From positions 1 through 8,672 of the forward strand of contig JAKSPG010000047.1 of assembly GCA_024405075.1 (NCBI GenBank): DNA of 8,672 nucleotides. Reading direction: 5' to 3'. The DNA is from Elusimicrobiaceae bacterium. Lineage in GTDB: Bacteria; Elusimicrobiota; Elusimicrobia; Elusimicrobiales; Elusimicrobiaceae. Under the pieces are notes generated by a model, which was not told the origin of the DNA, searched no databases, and saw only the letters and a list, made by a program, of their open reading frames with translations. Positions within the stretch are counted from its first letter, which is position 1. Each line of letters begins with the position of its first letter. Below, one piece after another: positions 1 to 5,527 of the stretch. The translations under genes were made by a program, and so were the position numbers.

Positions 1-3
1 CAT

Positions 4-33
4 CATTATCGTTTTTTTTTTTGATATGTCAAG
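4..33 (-). promoter_or_regulatory. Outward-facing sigma70-type promoter, identical to the pilin promoter
   Basis: Read on the minus strand this block has a perfect -35 TTGACA (27-32), a 16-base spacer holding an 11-base A run, and a -10 GATAAT (5-10, five of six consensus bases). All 30 bases are identical to 5374-5403, the promoter of the pilin gene in this window. Transcription would start at or just beyond the left edge and move leftward, so the gene it drives is not visible. Because the matching copy drives a pilin, a pilin paralogue to the left is a reasonable guess, but it is inference. The flanking bases (from 34 on) are not alike between the copies. Confidence 0.7.
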
Positions 34-120
34 CAAATTCGGCAGGCTGTTAAAATAGAACCGGGGTTAAACGGGCCTAAATGCTCCCACATAACCTGCT
101 AAAGGGTGCCGAAGGGTTTT
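34..120. other. Gap between divergent promoters, no gene seen
   Basis: This stretch lies between the leftward promoter at 4-33 and the gcv promoter. I see no coding sequence with a ribosome binding site and no convincing RNA structure. It contains GGGTGCCGAAGGG (104-116), which faintly recalls a conserved glycine riboswitch segment, but the other parts of that aptamer are missing. Confidence 0.4.
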
Positions 121-147
121 TTGCTATAAGCAAATGTTTGATATAAT
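121..147 (+). promoter_or_regulatory. Probable promoter of the gcv operon
   Basis: A perfect -10 TATAAT lies at 142-147, in the context TTTGATATAAT. The -35 is poor: TTGCTA at 121-126 matches four of six bases but leaves a short 15-base spacer. A small inverted repeat (TTTGC 120-124, GCAAA 130-134, loop TATAA) sits between them and could be an operator, though it is short enough to be chance. Transcription would start near 154, only about 14 bases before the gcvT start, which leaves no room for a leader riboswitch. Confidence 0.5.
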
Positions 148-167
148 AACCGTATAGGAGAAACCAC

Positions 168-1250
168 GTGACCCAAACACTAACTCTAAAAAAAACCGCC
201 CTCTGTGCCGCGTGCGAAAAAGCCGGCGGCAAAATGGTAGATTTCCACGGGTGGTTGTTGCCCGTCCAATTTGAAGGCATTTTGGCCGAGCACAAAGCCG
301 TGCGCGAAAGTGCCGGTATGTTTGATGTGTCCCACATGGGACAACTAGTTGTAGAGGGGATGAACGCCTGGCCTTTTTTACAATACATCAGCTGTAATAA
401 CATCAAAAACGGCCCGGCCGAGGGGACGTATTTCCACATCTTGACCGAGCAGGGCACGATCATTGACGATGCCATTTCGTTCTGCCTCTCGCCGGAGTAT
501 TTTTTAGTAGTGGTTAATGCCGCGTGCGTGGATAAAGATTACGCCTGGCTTAAACAGCATGCCGCCGCGTTTAACGTAACGGTCCGCAACGAAAGTGCCC
601 AATGGAGCATGCTGGCTGTGCAAGGGCCCAACGCGCTGGAAGTGATTAACCAATTTTTGCCGGGCGTAAAAGATTTGCCGCGGTTTCACATTTCGCCTAT
701 GACGATGTTCGGCGCGGACGGATACGTCACCCGCACCGGATATACCGGTGAGGACGGTGTAGAAATCATGCTCCCCGGTTCCCAAATAAACGAACTGTGG
801 GACGTGTTGTTGCAGCTAGGTATTAAGCCGTGCGGGTTAGGGGCACGCGATGTGCTACGTTTGGAAGCCGGGTACTTACTAAACGGTGAGGACGCCGACG
901 ATACCAAAACGCCGTACGAAGCCAACTGCGGTTGGGTAGTTAAATTAGCTAAAGAAAATTTCATCGGCAAAAAAGCATTGGAACAAAAGAAAGCTGCCGG
1001 ATTTAAAAGCCGCTTGGTCGGTTTTGTATTAAAAGTGCCCGGTGTACCGCGCGCGGGTTGTAAAATTTTTGCAGACGGGCACGAAGCCGGCGTGGTAACT
1101 AGCGGTACGTTTTCGCCGCTATTTAAGGGGATTGCCGTAGGGTATTTGGACAGCCAAATCCCTGTCGGGGCAGAGGTAGAAATTGAAGTGCACTCCCGTC
1201 GTTTGCCCGCACAAGTAGTCAAACCGCCGTTTTATAAAAACCGAGTTTAA
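168..1250 (+). CDS. gcvT: Glycine cleavage system T-protein (aminomethyltransferase)
   Basis: GcvT takes the aminomethyl group carried on the lipoyl arm of GcvH and transfers its methylene carbon to tetrahydrofolate, giving 5,10-methylenetetrahydrofolate and releasing ammonia (EC 2.1.2.10). It is cytoplasmic. The 360-residue length is normal. Visible family features are the N-terminal VDFHGWLLPVQFEG segment (about 24-37), MFDVSHMG (51-58), the GTIIDDAISF segment (96-105) that carries the catalytic-region Asp, VVNA (115-118), a GYTGEDGVEI folate-pocket segment near 192-201, GLGARDVLRLEAG near 223-235, and the C-terminal barrel with TSGTFSPLFKG near 311-321. The start is GTG at 168, with AGGAG at 156-160 seven bases upstream. 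It is the first gene of the operon and ends 14 bases before gcvH. Confidence 0.96.
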   Translation: MTQTLTLKKTALCAACEKAGGKMVDFHGWLLPVQFEGILAEHKAVRESAGMFDVSHMGQLVVEGMNAWPFLQYISCNNIKNGPAEGTYFHILTEQGTIIDDAISFCLSPEYFLVVVNAACVDKDYAWLKQHAAAFNVTVRNESAQWSMLAVQGPNALEVINQFLPGVKDLPRFHISPMTMFGADGYVTRTGYTGEDGVEIMLPGSQINELWDVLLQLGIKPCGLGARDVLRLEAGYLLNGEDADDTKTPYEANCGWVVKLAKENFIGKKALEQKKAAGFKSRLVGFVLKVPGVPRAGCKIFADGHEAGVVTSGTFSPLFKGIAVGYLDSQIPVGAEVEIEVHSRRLPAQVVKPPFYKNRV

Positions 1251-1253
1251 CGC

Positions 1254-1259
1254 AAGGAG
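1254..1259 (+). promoter_or_regulatory. Ribosome binding site of gcvH
   Basis: AAGGAG lies five bases upstream of the gcvH ATG at 1265, inside the 14-base gap after gcvT. It fixes the gcvH start. Confidence 0.75.
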
Positions 1260-1264
1260 AAATT

Positions 1265-1645
1265 ATGTACAACGAAGAAAATTGCCGTTTTTTAAAAACA
1301 CACGAATGGGCCTGTAAAGAGGGTGACGTCGCCGTGGTGGGTATTTCCAACCACGCGCAGGAAGAAATCAGCGACATCGTATTTGTGGACTTACCCAAAG
1401 TAGGCCGCGTTGTGAAAGTAGGCGAGAATTGCTGCGTGATTGAATCGGTCAAATCCGCTTCCGAAATTTACGCCCCCGTCAGCGGCGAAATCGTTGCCGT
1501 CAACGATGCTTTAAACGCGGACCCGGCGCTTGTCAACCGCGAACCGCACGCCGGCGGCTGGCTGTTTAAAATCAAAATGGCCAACCCCGCCGAGTACGAT
1601 GCCTTATTAGACGTAGCCGCGTACAAAGCTACTATCCAAAAATAA
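1265..1645 (+). CDS. gcvH: Glycine cleavage system H-protein (lipoyl carrier)
   Basis: GcvH is the small carrier whose lipoyl-lysine arm accepts the aminomethyl group from the P-protein, presents it to GcvT and is reoxidised by the L-protein. The 126-residue length is typical. The N-terminal half contains THEW (12-15) and GISNHAQEEISDIVFVDLP (26-44), the usual H-protein core. The lipoylation motif ESVKSASEIYAPVSGE (60-75) places the modified lysine at Lys63. The C-terminal VNREPHAGGWLFKIK segment (about 91-105) is also standard. The ATG has a strong Shine-Dalgarno. A stem-loop with a T-run follows five bases after the stop. GcvH is inactive until lipoylated; the lipoate ligase family gene at 5528 is the obvious candidate enzyme in this window, though it is separated from gcvH by the pilin. 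Confidence 0.97.
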   Translation: MYNEENCRFLKTHEWACKEGDVAVVGISNHAQEEISDIVFVDLPKVGRVVKVGENCCVIESVKSASEIYAPVSGEIVAVNDALNADPALVNREPHAGGWLFKIKMANPAEYDALLDVAAYKATIQK

Positions 1646-1649
1646 AATT

Positions 1650-1676
1650 AAATCCCCCGGCTAACGGGGGATTTTT
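1650..1676 (+). terminator. Stem-loop with T-run between gcvH and gcvPA (terminator or attenuator-like)
   Basis: A perfect 10-bp stem (AAATCCCCCG 1650-1659 with CGGGGGATTT 1665-1674) closes a 5-base GCTAA loop and runs into TTTTT (1672-1676). This is the form of an intrinsic terminator. It sits inside the operon, and the AGGA ribosome binding site of gcvPA begins at 1677, directly after it. No promoter is evident between it and gcvPA. It may act as a partial terminator or as an mRNA 3'-end stabiliser, giving more gcvT-gcvH message than P-subunit message. Confidence 0.75.
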
Positions 1677-1685
1677 AGGATTATT

Positions 1686-3011
1686 ATGTTTACTCCCCAT
1701 ACAAAGCAAGACGAAAAAGAGATGTTAAACGCCGTGGGCGTTTCATCTATTAAAGAGTTGCTGGCCAATATCCCGGCGGAACTGTTGTACCCCAAGTACA
1801 ACCTGCCCGCTGCCTTAACCGAGCAAAATCTAACGGCGCATTTACATGCGCTGGCAGCTAAAAATAAACCACTCAAAAATTTTATCGGAGCAGGGGTATA
1901 CGAGCATTTTATTCCGGCGGCCGTGCCGGCCTTGTCGGGCCGTGGCGAATTTTTAACCGCTTACACGCCCTACCAGGCCGAAGCCAGCCAGGGTACCTTA
2001 CAAACCATTTACGAGTTCCAAAGCTGTATGTGCGCGCTGTTGGAAATGGACGTAGCTACCGCTTCCCACTATGACGGGGCTACTGCCATGGCCGAGGCCG
2101 TGCTGGCCGCGGTGCGTGTAACCGGGCGTAGCGAGGTAATTATTTCTACCTTGCTCCACCCGCACTATAAAGAAGTGCTAAAAACGTATACGCGCCACCA
2201 GGGAATTTCCATACAAGAGGCCCGCGTACAAGTGGACGGTACGCTCTCTGTGCCGGCGTTGCAGGAGCAAGTGAGTGATAAAACCGCTTGTTTTGTGTTG
2301 GCTCAACCTAACTTTTTAGGTAATCTGGAAGATGCACAACAGCTTTCTTCCGTAGTACACACGGTCGGTGCGTTGTTGGTAGCAGTGGTCAATCCTCTTT
2401 CGTTGGGGGTGTTGCAAGCTCCCGGTGCATACGGAGCCGACTTTGTTGCGGCCGAAGGCCAAGTGTTGGGTAATCCCATGAGTTTTGGCGGGCCGGGGTT
2501 GGGCATTTTAGCGGCCAAAAAAGCGTATATGCGCCAATTGCCCGGTCGCATGGTGGGTGTAGCCAAAGATAAAAACGACGAGCGCGCTTTTGTGCTTACG
2601 CTCCAAGCGCGCGAACAGCACATCCGGCGCGAGAAAGCCGCCTCCAACATCTGCTCTAACGAAGCACTTTGTGCGCTCAATGCAGTTATTTACCTTACAC
2701 TGTTGGGGCCGCAAGGGCTTAAAGAAGTGGCGCAGTTAAATGTGGAACGCGCTCACCAGTTAGCAGACTTAATTAACGGGGTGGAAGGATTCCGTGCCGG
2801 AACGGGGGCACCGTTCTTTAACGAATTTGTGGTTACGTGTCCGGTAGCAGCCAAACAAGTCATTGAAAGATTAGAAACTCAAGGCATTGCCGCCGGGTAC
2901 GATTTAGGCACTATTTGCCCGCAGCTAACAAACTGCCTGCTGGTATGCGTTACAGAAATGCGTACGGAAGAAGATTTACAAGCGTACGCAAATGCGTTAA
3001 AGGGGATTTAA
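1686..3011 (+). CDS. gcvPA: Glycine dehydrogenase (decarboxylating) subunit 1
   Basis: This is the N-terminal-half subunit of the two-part P-protein (EC 1.4.4.2). With GcvPB it decarboxylates glycine and passes the aminomethyl group to lipoyl-GcvH. The 441-residue length fits the split form, as opposed to the fused GcvP of about 950 residues. Family segments include FIGAGVYEHFIP (66-77), TPYQAEASQGTLQ (94-106), and SHYDGATAMAEA (127-138). The active-site PLP lysine is in the other subunit, as expected. The start is ATG at 1686 with AGGA at 1677-1680 right behind the preceding stem-loop. It ends one base before gcvPB, so the two are almost certainly translationally coupled, in keeping with their joint function. 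Confidence 0.95.
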   Translation: MFTPHTKQDEKEMLNAVGVSSIKELLANIPAELLYPKYNLPAALTEQNLTAHLHALAAKNKPLKNFIGAGVYEHFIPAAVPALSGRGEFLTAYTPYQAEASQGTLQTIYEFQSCMCALLEMDVATASHYDGATAMAEAVLAAVRVTGRSEVIISTLLHPHYKEVLKTYTRHQGISIQEARVQVDGTLSVPALQEQVSDKTACFVLAQPNFLGNLEDAQQLSSVVHTVGALLVAVVNPLSLGVLQAPGAYGADFVAAEGQVLGNPMSFGGPGLGILAAKKAYMRQLPGRMVGVAKDKNDERAFVLTLQAREQHIRREKAASNICSNEALCALNAVIYLTLLGPQGLKEVAQLNVERAHQLADLINGVEGFRAGTGAPFFNEFVVTCPVAAKQVIERLETQGIAAGYDLGTICPQLTNCLLVCVTEMRTEEDLQAYANALKGI

Positions 3012-3012
3012 T

Positions 3013-4443
3013 ATGGAATTACTCTCTATTGAAAAATCAAAACCGGGCCGCCGCGGGGTGCGTTTTGAAAAAACGCATAAGCAAGCGGTTGACTATCTGC
3101 CCGAAAACCTGCTGCGCACGACCGCGCCGCGCTTGCCGGAAATGAGCGAGTTTGATACCGTGCGCCACTTTACGCGCTTGTCGCAGCTCAACTACTCGCT
3201 AGATGGGCAATTCTACCCGCTGGGGTCTTGCACCATGAAGTACAACCCCAAAGCATACGATAAGCTTTCTGTTTTAGAGCCGTTTGCCAATGCTCACCCG
3301 TTCGCGCCGGAAAATGCGGTGCAGGGTACGTTGCAAATCATGTACGAACTGCAGGAGATGCTCAAAGAAATTACGGGGCTTTCGGCTTTTACCTTGCAAC
3401 CTGCCGCCGGAGCGCACGGGGAATTAACAGGAATTTTGACGGTACGCGCATACCACGACGCGCACGGCAGTTCGTCCCGCACCGAGGTCATTGTGCCAGA
3501 CACCGCCCACGGCACGAACCCGGCTACGGCCAACATGGCCGGATATGCGGTGGTGAATATTAAGTCCTCTGCTGATGGTTGTGTGGACAAAAAGGCGTTG
3601 CAAGCTGCTCTGTCGGACAAAACGGCCGCCGTGATGTTGACCGTACCCAACACAGTGGGACTTTTTGAAAAAGATATCCGCGAAATTTCCGATATGGTCC
3701 ATAAGGCAGGAGCCTTGTTGTATATGGACGGCGCAAATTTCAACGCGCTAATCGGCCTAGCCAAACCGGCAGATTTTGGAGTGGACGTCATGCACCTTAA
3801 CTTGCACAAGACGTTTGCTGCGCCGCACGGTGGCGGCGGGCCGGGCAGCGGACCGGTAGGGGCGGCTGAACACGTGGCACCGTTCCTTCCCAAACCTATC
3901 GTGGAAAAGAAAGACGGTGTTTACACCTTAACGGGCGAAATGCCGCAAAGTTTAGGTAAGATGAAGGCGTTTTACGGCAATATTGCGGTGGTGCTCCGAG
4001 GGTATTGTTACTTGCGCCAGTTTGACGCAGACACATTAAAAGATATTGCCGAAAAAGCGATTTTAAACGCCAACTACGTGCGCGCAAAACTCAAAGGAAA
4101 ATTTGATGCATTTTTTGACGTGAATTGCATGCACGAGTGCGTTTTGTCCATTGATCCGTCAACAATGAACGGTGTCCACACTGCTGACGTAGCCAAACGG
4201 TTGTTGGATTACGGTTTTTACGCGCCGACGATTTATTTCCCGCTTATTGTGCCGGAAGCCATGATGATCGAGCCGACGGAAACGGAAAGCAAGGACATGT
4301 TGGATGCATTTGTAGAAGCGTTAGAAGAAATTTATAACGAAATCCAAATCACTCCACAACTGTTGCACGAGGCACCGCGCACGCGGGTAGTGGGACGGAT
4401 TGATGAGGTATCTGCCGCGCGCCAACCCAACCTGCGGTGGTAA
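3013..4443 (+). CDS. gcvPB: Glycine dehydrogenase (decarboxylating) subunit 2
   Basis: This is the PLP-binding subunit of the split glycine decarboxylase (EC 1.4.4.2). At 476 residues it is the normal length. The PLP lysine is visible in HLNLHKTFAAPHGGGG as Lys266, followed by the glycine-rich GPGSGPVG stretch. Other family segments are FYPLGSCTMKYNPK (67-80), LQPAAGAHGELTG (128-140), PDTAHGTNPATANMAG (162-177) and the VGLFEKDI region near 215-222. The ATG has AGGGG (3001-3005) seven bases upstream, lying within the last codons of gcvPA. It is the last gene of the operon; a long stem-loop follows about 30 bases after its stop. No lpdA follows, so the L-protein must be encoded elsewhere, perhaps shared with other 2-oxoacid dehydrogenases. 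Confidence 0.96.
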   Translation: MELLSIEKSKPGRRGVRFEKTHKQAVDYLPENLLRTTAPRLPEMSEFDTVRHFTRLSQLNYSLDGQFYPLGSCTMKYNPKAYDKLSVLEPFANAHPFAPENAVQGTLQIMYELQEMLKEITGLSAFTLQPAAGAHGELTGILTVRAYHDAHGSSSRTEVIVPDTAHGTNPATANMAGYAVVNIKSSADGCVDKKALQAALSDKTAAVMLTVPNTVGLFEKDIREISDMVHKAGALLYMDGANFNALIGLAKPADFGVDVMHLNLHKTFAAPHGGGGPGSGPVGAAEHVAPFLPKPIVEKKDGVYTLTGEMPQSLGKMKAFYGNIAVVLRGYCYLRQFDADTLKDIAEKAILNANYVRAKLKGKFDAFFDVNCMHECVLSIDPSTMNGVHTADVAKRLLDYGFYAPTIYFPLIVPEAMMIEPTETESKDMLDAFVEALEEIYNEIQITPQLLHEAPRTRVVGRIDEVSAARQPNLRW

Positions 4444-4446
4444 TTT

Positions 4447-4478
4447 ACGGCCTTGTTATCTTACGTAAGCACGCACAA
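4447..4478 (+). repeat. Left copy of an imperfect direct repeat
   Basis: ACGGCCTTGTTA (4447-4458) and ACGCACAA (4471-4478) recur in the same order at 4734-4745 and 4756-4763, separated by 12 and 10 bases respectively. The inner part of this copy contains the perfect palindrome CTTACGTAAG (4460-4469). The two copies bracket the hairpin-rich non-coding stretch. Confidence 0.6.
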
Positions 4479-4505
4479 GAGCGCAACATTAGTTGCGCTC
4501 TTGTG
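4474..4505. terminator. Long stem-loop after gcvPB, probable terminator
   Basis: A perfect 14-bp stem (CACAAGAGCGCAAC 4474-4487 with GTTGCGCTCTTGTG 4492-4505) has a 4-base ATTA loop. It starts 30 bases after the gcvPB stop and is the strongest simple hairpin in the window. No T-run follows on the plus strand, and on the minus strand the downstream bases are also mixed. It may therefore be an atypical or 3'-end-protecting hairpin in place of a textbook intrinsic terminator. Its position between convergent genes would suit a bidirectional role. Confidence 0.6.
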
Positions 4506-4524
4506 TCGTGTTCCCAATAAACAA

Positions 4525-4625
4525 TTTTCCACATTTGGCCGCCTTGCGCGTCCCTGCCCCTTGACGTAGCTGCCGCTACGCCTATACGGGGCACTCGCCC
4601 GCGCAATACGGCTCAAATCTGAAAA
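4525..4625. repeat. Multi-tier nested palindrome of about 100 bp
   Basis: Successive arms pair in register around a central TGCC loop (4571-4574). The tiers, from inside out, are CGTAGC/GCTACG (4565-4570 with 4575-4580), TGCCCC/GGGGCA (4555-4560 with 4588-4593), TTGCGCG/CGCGCAA (4544-4550 with 4600-4606), GCC/GGC (4541-4543 with 4610-4612), ATTTG/CAAAT (4533-4537 with 4614-4618) and TTTTC/GAAAA (4525-4529 with 4621-4625). About 32 base pairs are interrupted by internal loops of one to seven bases. This is more order than chance would give. No protein-coding reading is apparent. It could be a dispersed palindromic (REP/MITE-like) element or a structured RNA; the sequence does not say which. 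Confidence 0.65.
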
Positions 4626-4633
4626 ATCATATA

Positions 4634-4697
4634 AACTTTTGCAAAGTTATTCTTTGCGTTGGCGGGCCGCCCGTTGCGGCCCTTGTCTAGGCGCAAA
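4634..4697. repeat. Two further inverted repeats
   Basis: The first is AACTTT/AAAGTT (4634-4639 with 4643-4648) with a 3-base loop. The second is nested: outer TTTGCG/CGCAAA (4653-4658 with 4692-4697) around a 7-bp GC stem GGGCCGC/GCGGCCC (4664-4670 with 4676-4682) and a 5-base CCGTT loop. They follow directly after the large palindrome and look like part of the same structured stretch. Confidence 0.55.
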
Positions 4698-4711
4698 AAT
4701 GAAAACCGGGC

Positions 4712-4764
4712 GTTGTCCTTGCGCTTATACCAAACGGCCTTGTTAAGTAACGTTTACGCACAAC
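4712..4764. repeat. Imperfect palindrome overlapping the right direct-repeat copy
   Basis: Arms GTTGT/ACAAC (4712-4716 with 4760-4764), GCG/CGC (4721-4723 with 4757-4759), AAAC/GTTT (4732-4735 with 4752-4755) and GTTA/TAAC (4742-4745 with 4748-4751) nest in order. It includes the right copy of the direct repeat: ACGGCCTTGTTA at 4734-4745 and ACGCACAA at 4756-4763. The stems are shorter and less convincing than those upstream. Confidence 0.45.
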
Positions 4765-4773
4765 CCTTTTATC

Positions 4774-4831
4774 TCGTCATCCCGCAGTAAGTAACCCCGT
4801 TTCGTCATCCCGCAGTGTTTCTGTGCGGGAT
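4774..4831. repeat. Pair of TCGTCATCCCGCAGT repeats, the second with a hairpin
   Basis: The 15-mer occurs at 4774-4788 and again at 4802-4816, 28 bases apart. The second copy continues into an 8-bp stem-loop, ATCCCGCA (4807-4814) with TGCGGGAT (4824-4831). The hairpin begins 16 bases beyond the pilin stop, so on the minus strand it is well placed as the pilin terminator or 3'-end hairpin, although no U-run follows it. The short CGTCATCCCGC motif with its GC hairpin resembles dispersed intergenic palindromes seen in many bacterial genomes. Confidence 0.6.
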
Positions 4832-4846
4832 ATAAACGGAGAGATA

Positions 4847-5338
4847 TCAAAAATTGTATATTTTGTAATTACCACTGTCCGTACCACTTTTTTGCGTGAC
4901 GGCTTTGCATAACGCATTTGCCCGTGCATTCGTGCCCGGGGACGCCCAACAACTCCGATCGGAAGAGTAGGGCCGGGCAAAATACCACGCATTAACAGAA
5001 CTAGACCCCAACTTTACTTTGCAGGCAATATACCCCGTATCATGTAGCCAGCATCGCCCCCACTTGTATATATAATGGTCTGCATCTGCATCGTTAGATA
5101 TTTCCGTAGGCGCAGGCATTTCAATATCCAAATCTTCAAAACGCATGGTGTACGAATCCGCCGCCAATTTATAGCGTTGTTCGGCCTGCCAGATGTTTTC
5201 TACCAAGTTACGCGCTTGTGTATAACGCGCTTTATCCACTGCTTTTTGGTATTGCGGCAGGGCAACTGCCGCTAAAATGCCGATAATTAAAACAACTATT
5301 AGCAACTCAATGAGCGTAAATGCTTGATTATTTCTCAT
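4847..5338 (-). CDS. Type IV pilin-like protein (PilE/GspG-style prepilin)
   Basis: The 163-residue product has a class III prepilin N-terminus: a six-residue leader MRNNQA, then FTLIELLIVVLIIGILAAVALPQY. Cleavage after Ala6 would leave Phe1 and put the conserved Glu at mature position 5. The hydrophobic alpha-1 helix spans about 7-27, followed by an amphipathic helix (about 30-60) and a globular part with four cysteines (96, 106, 130, 144), enough for two disulfides. It should be inserted in the inner membrane, trimmed and N-methylated by PilD, and assembled into a pilus or pseudopilus. The -1 residue is Ala where Gly is usual. AGGAG lies eight bases before the ATG. It stands alone on the minus strand, convergent with the gcv operon and divergent from the ligase gene. 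No pilus assembly genes are present, so major or minor pilin cannot be decided. Confidence 0.9.
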   Translation of the reverse strand: MRNNQAFTLIELLIVVLIIGILAAVALPQYQKAVDKARYTQARNLVENIWQAEQRYKLAADSYTMRFEDLDIEMPAPTEISNDADADHYIYKWGRCWLHDTGYIACKVKLGSSSVNAWYFARPYSSDRSCWASPGTNARANALCKAVTQKSGTDSGNYKIYNF

Positions 5339-5373
5339 AAGAAATCTCCTGTTGGTTTTTTTACGGATAAGAA

Positions 5374-5403
5374 CATTATCGTTTTTTTTTTTGATATGTC
5401 AAG
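5374..5403 (-). promoter_or_regulatory. Pilin promoter with an A11 tract in the spacer
   Basis: On the minus strand a perfect -35 TTGACA (5397-5402) and -10 GATAAT (5375-5380) are separated by 16 bases, eleven of which are an unbroken A run (5382-5392). Transcription should begin near 5368, giving a leader of about 30 bases that ends in CAGGAGATTTCTT before the ATG. The block is identical to 4-33. A homopolymer here sets the -35/-10 distance, so a slip by one base would move the spacer to 15 or to the optimal 17. Confidence 0.75.
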
Positions 5404-5496
5404 GAAAATTTATCGCTCTGTCCACATTACGATGGGCTTAAATTGGGCAAAAATCGTGTTCTGTTCGGTTACATTATAAGCGGACAGGTAATTTGA

Positions 5497-5502
5497 TATA
5501 AT
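5497..5502 (+). promoter_or_regulatory. Probable -10 of the ligase-M50-AsmA transcript
   Basis: A perfect TATAAT sits at 5497-5502 in the context TTTGATATAAT, the same 11 bases that surround the gcvT -10. No good -35 is visible at the right distance (TTATAA at 5474-5479, 17 bases upstream, matches three of six). Transcription would start near 5509, leaving a leader of about 19 bases. The pilin promoter fires in the opposite direction about 95 bases away, so the two are divergent. Confidence 0.5.
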
Positions 5503-5527
5503 TTTTTAGACGATATGGATAAATTTT

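Noticed and set aside
60..140. Possible glycine riboswitch upstream of gcvT (GGGTGCCGAAGGG resembles a conserved aptamer segment)
   Set aside because: The 5' GGAGAG-type arm, its pairing partner and the GCAA following the core are absent, and the best -10 (142-147) lies downstream of the motif, so it would not be transcribed with the operon.
686..1222. Long minus-strand open frame of 178 codons opposite gcvT
   Set aside because: It lies fully within gcvT, has no recognisable product and is explained by the codon bias of the real gene; the same holds for the minus-strand frames opposite gcvPA and gcvPB.
3294..3893. 199-codon minus-strand open frame opposite gcvPB
   Set aside because: It is antisense to strongly conserved GcvPB motifs including the PLP lysine region and has no family features of its own.
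4510..4770. CRISPR array
   Set aside because: The repeats are inverted and heterogeneous, with no regular direct repeat and unique spacer pattern and no cas genes nearby.
4957..4967. GATCGGAAGAG, identical to part of a common sequencing adapter
   Set aside because: It is in frame within the pilin gene, encodes plausible residues (SSDRS), and the bases on both sides do not continue the adapter, so it is a chance match.
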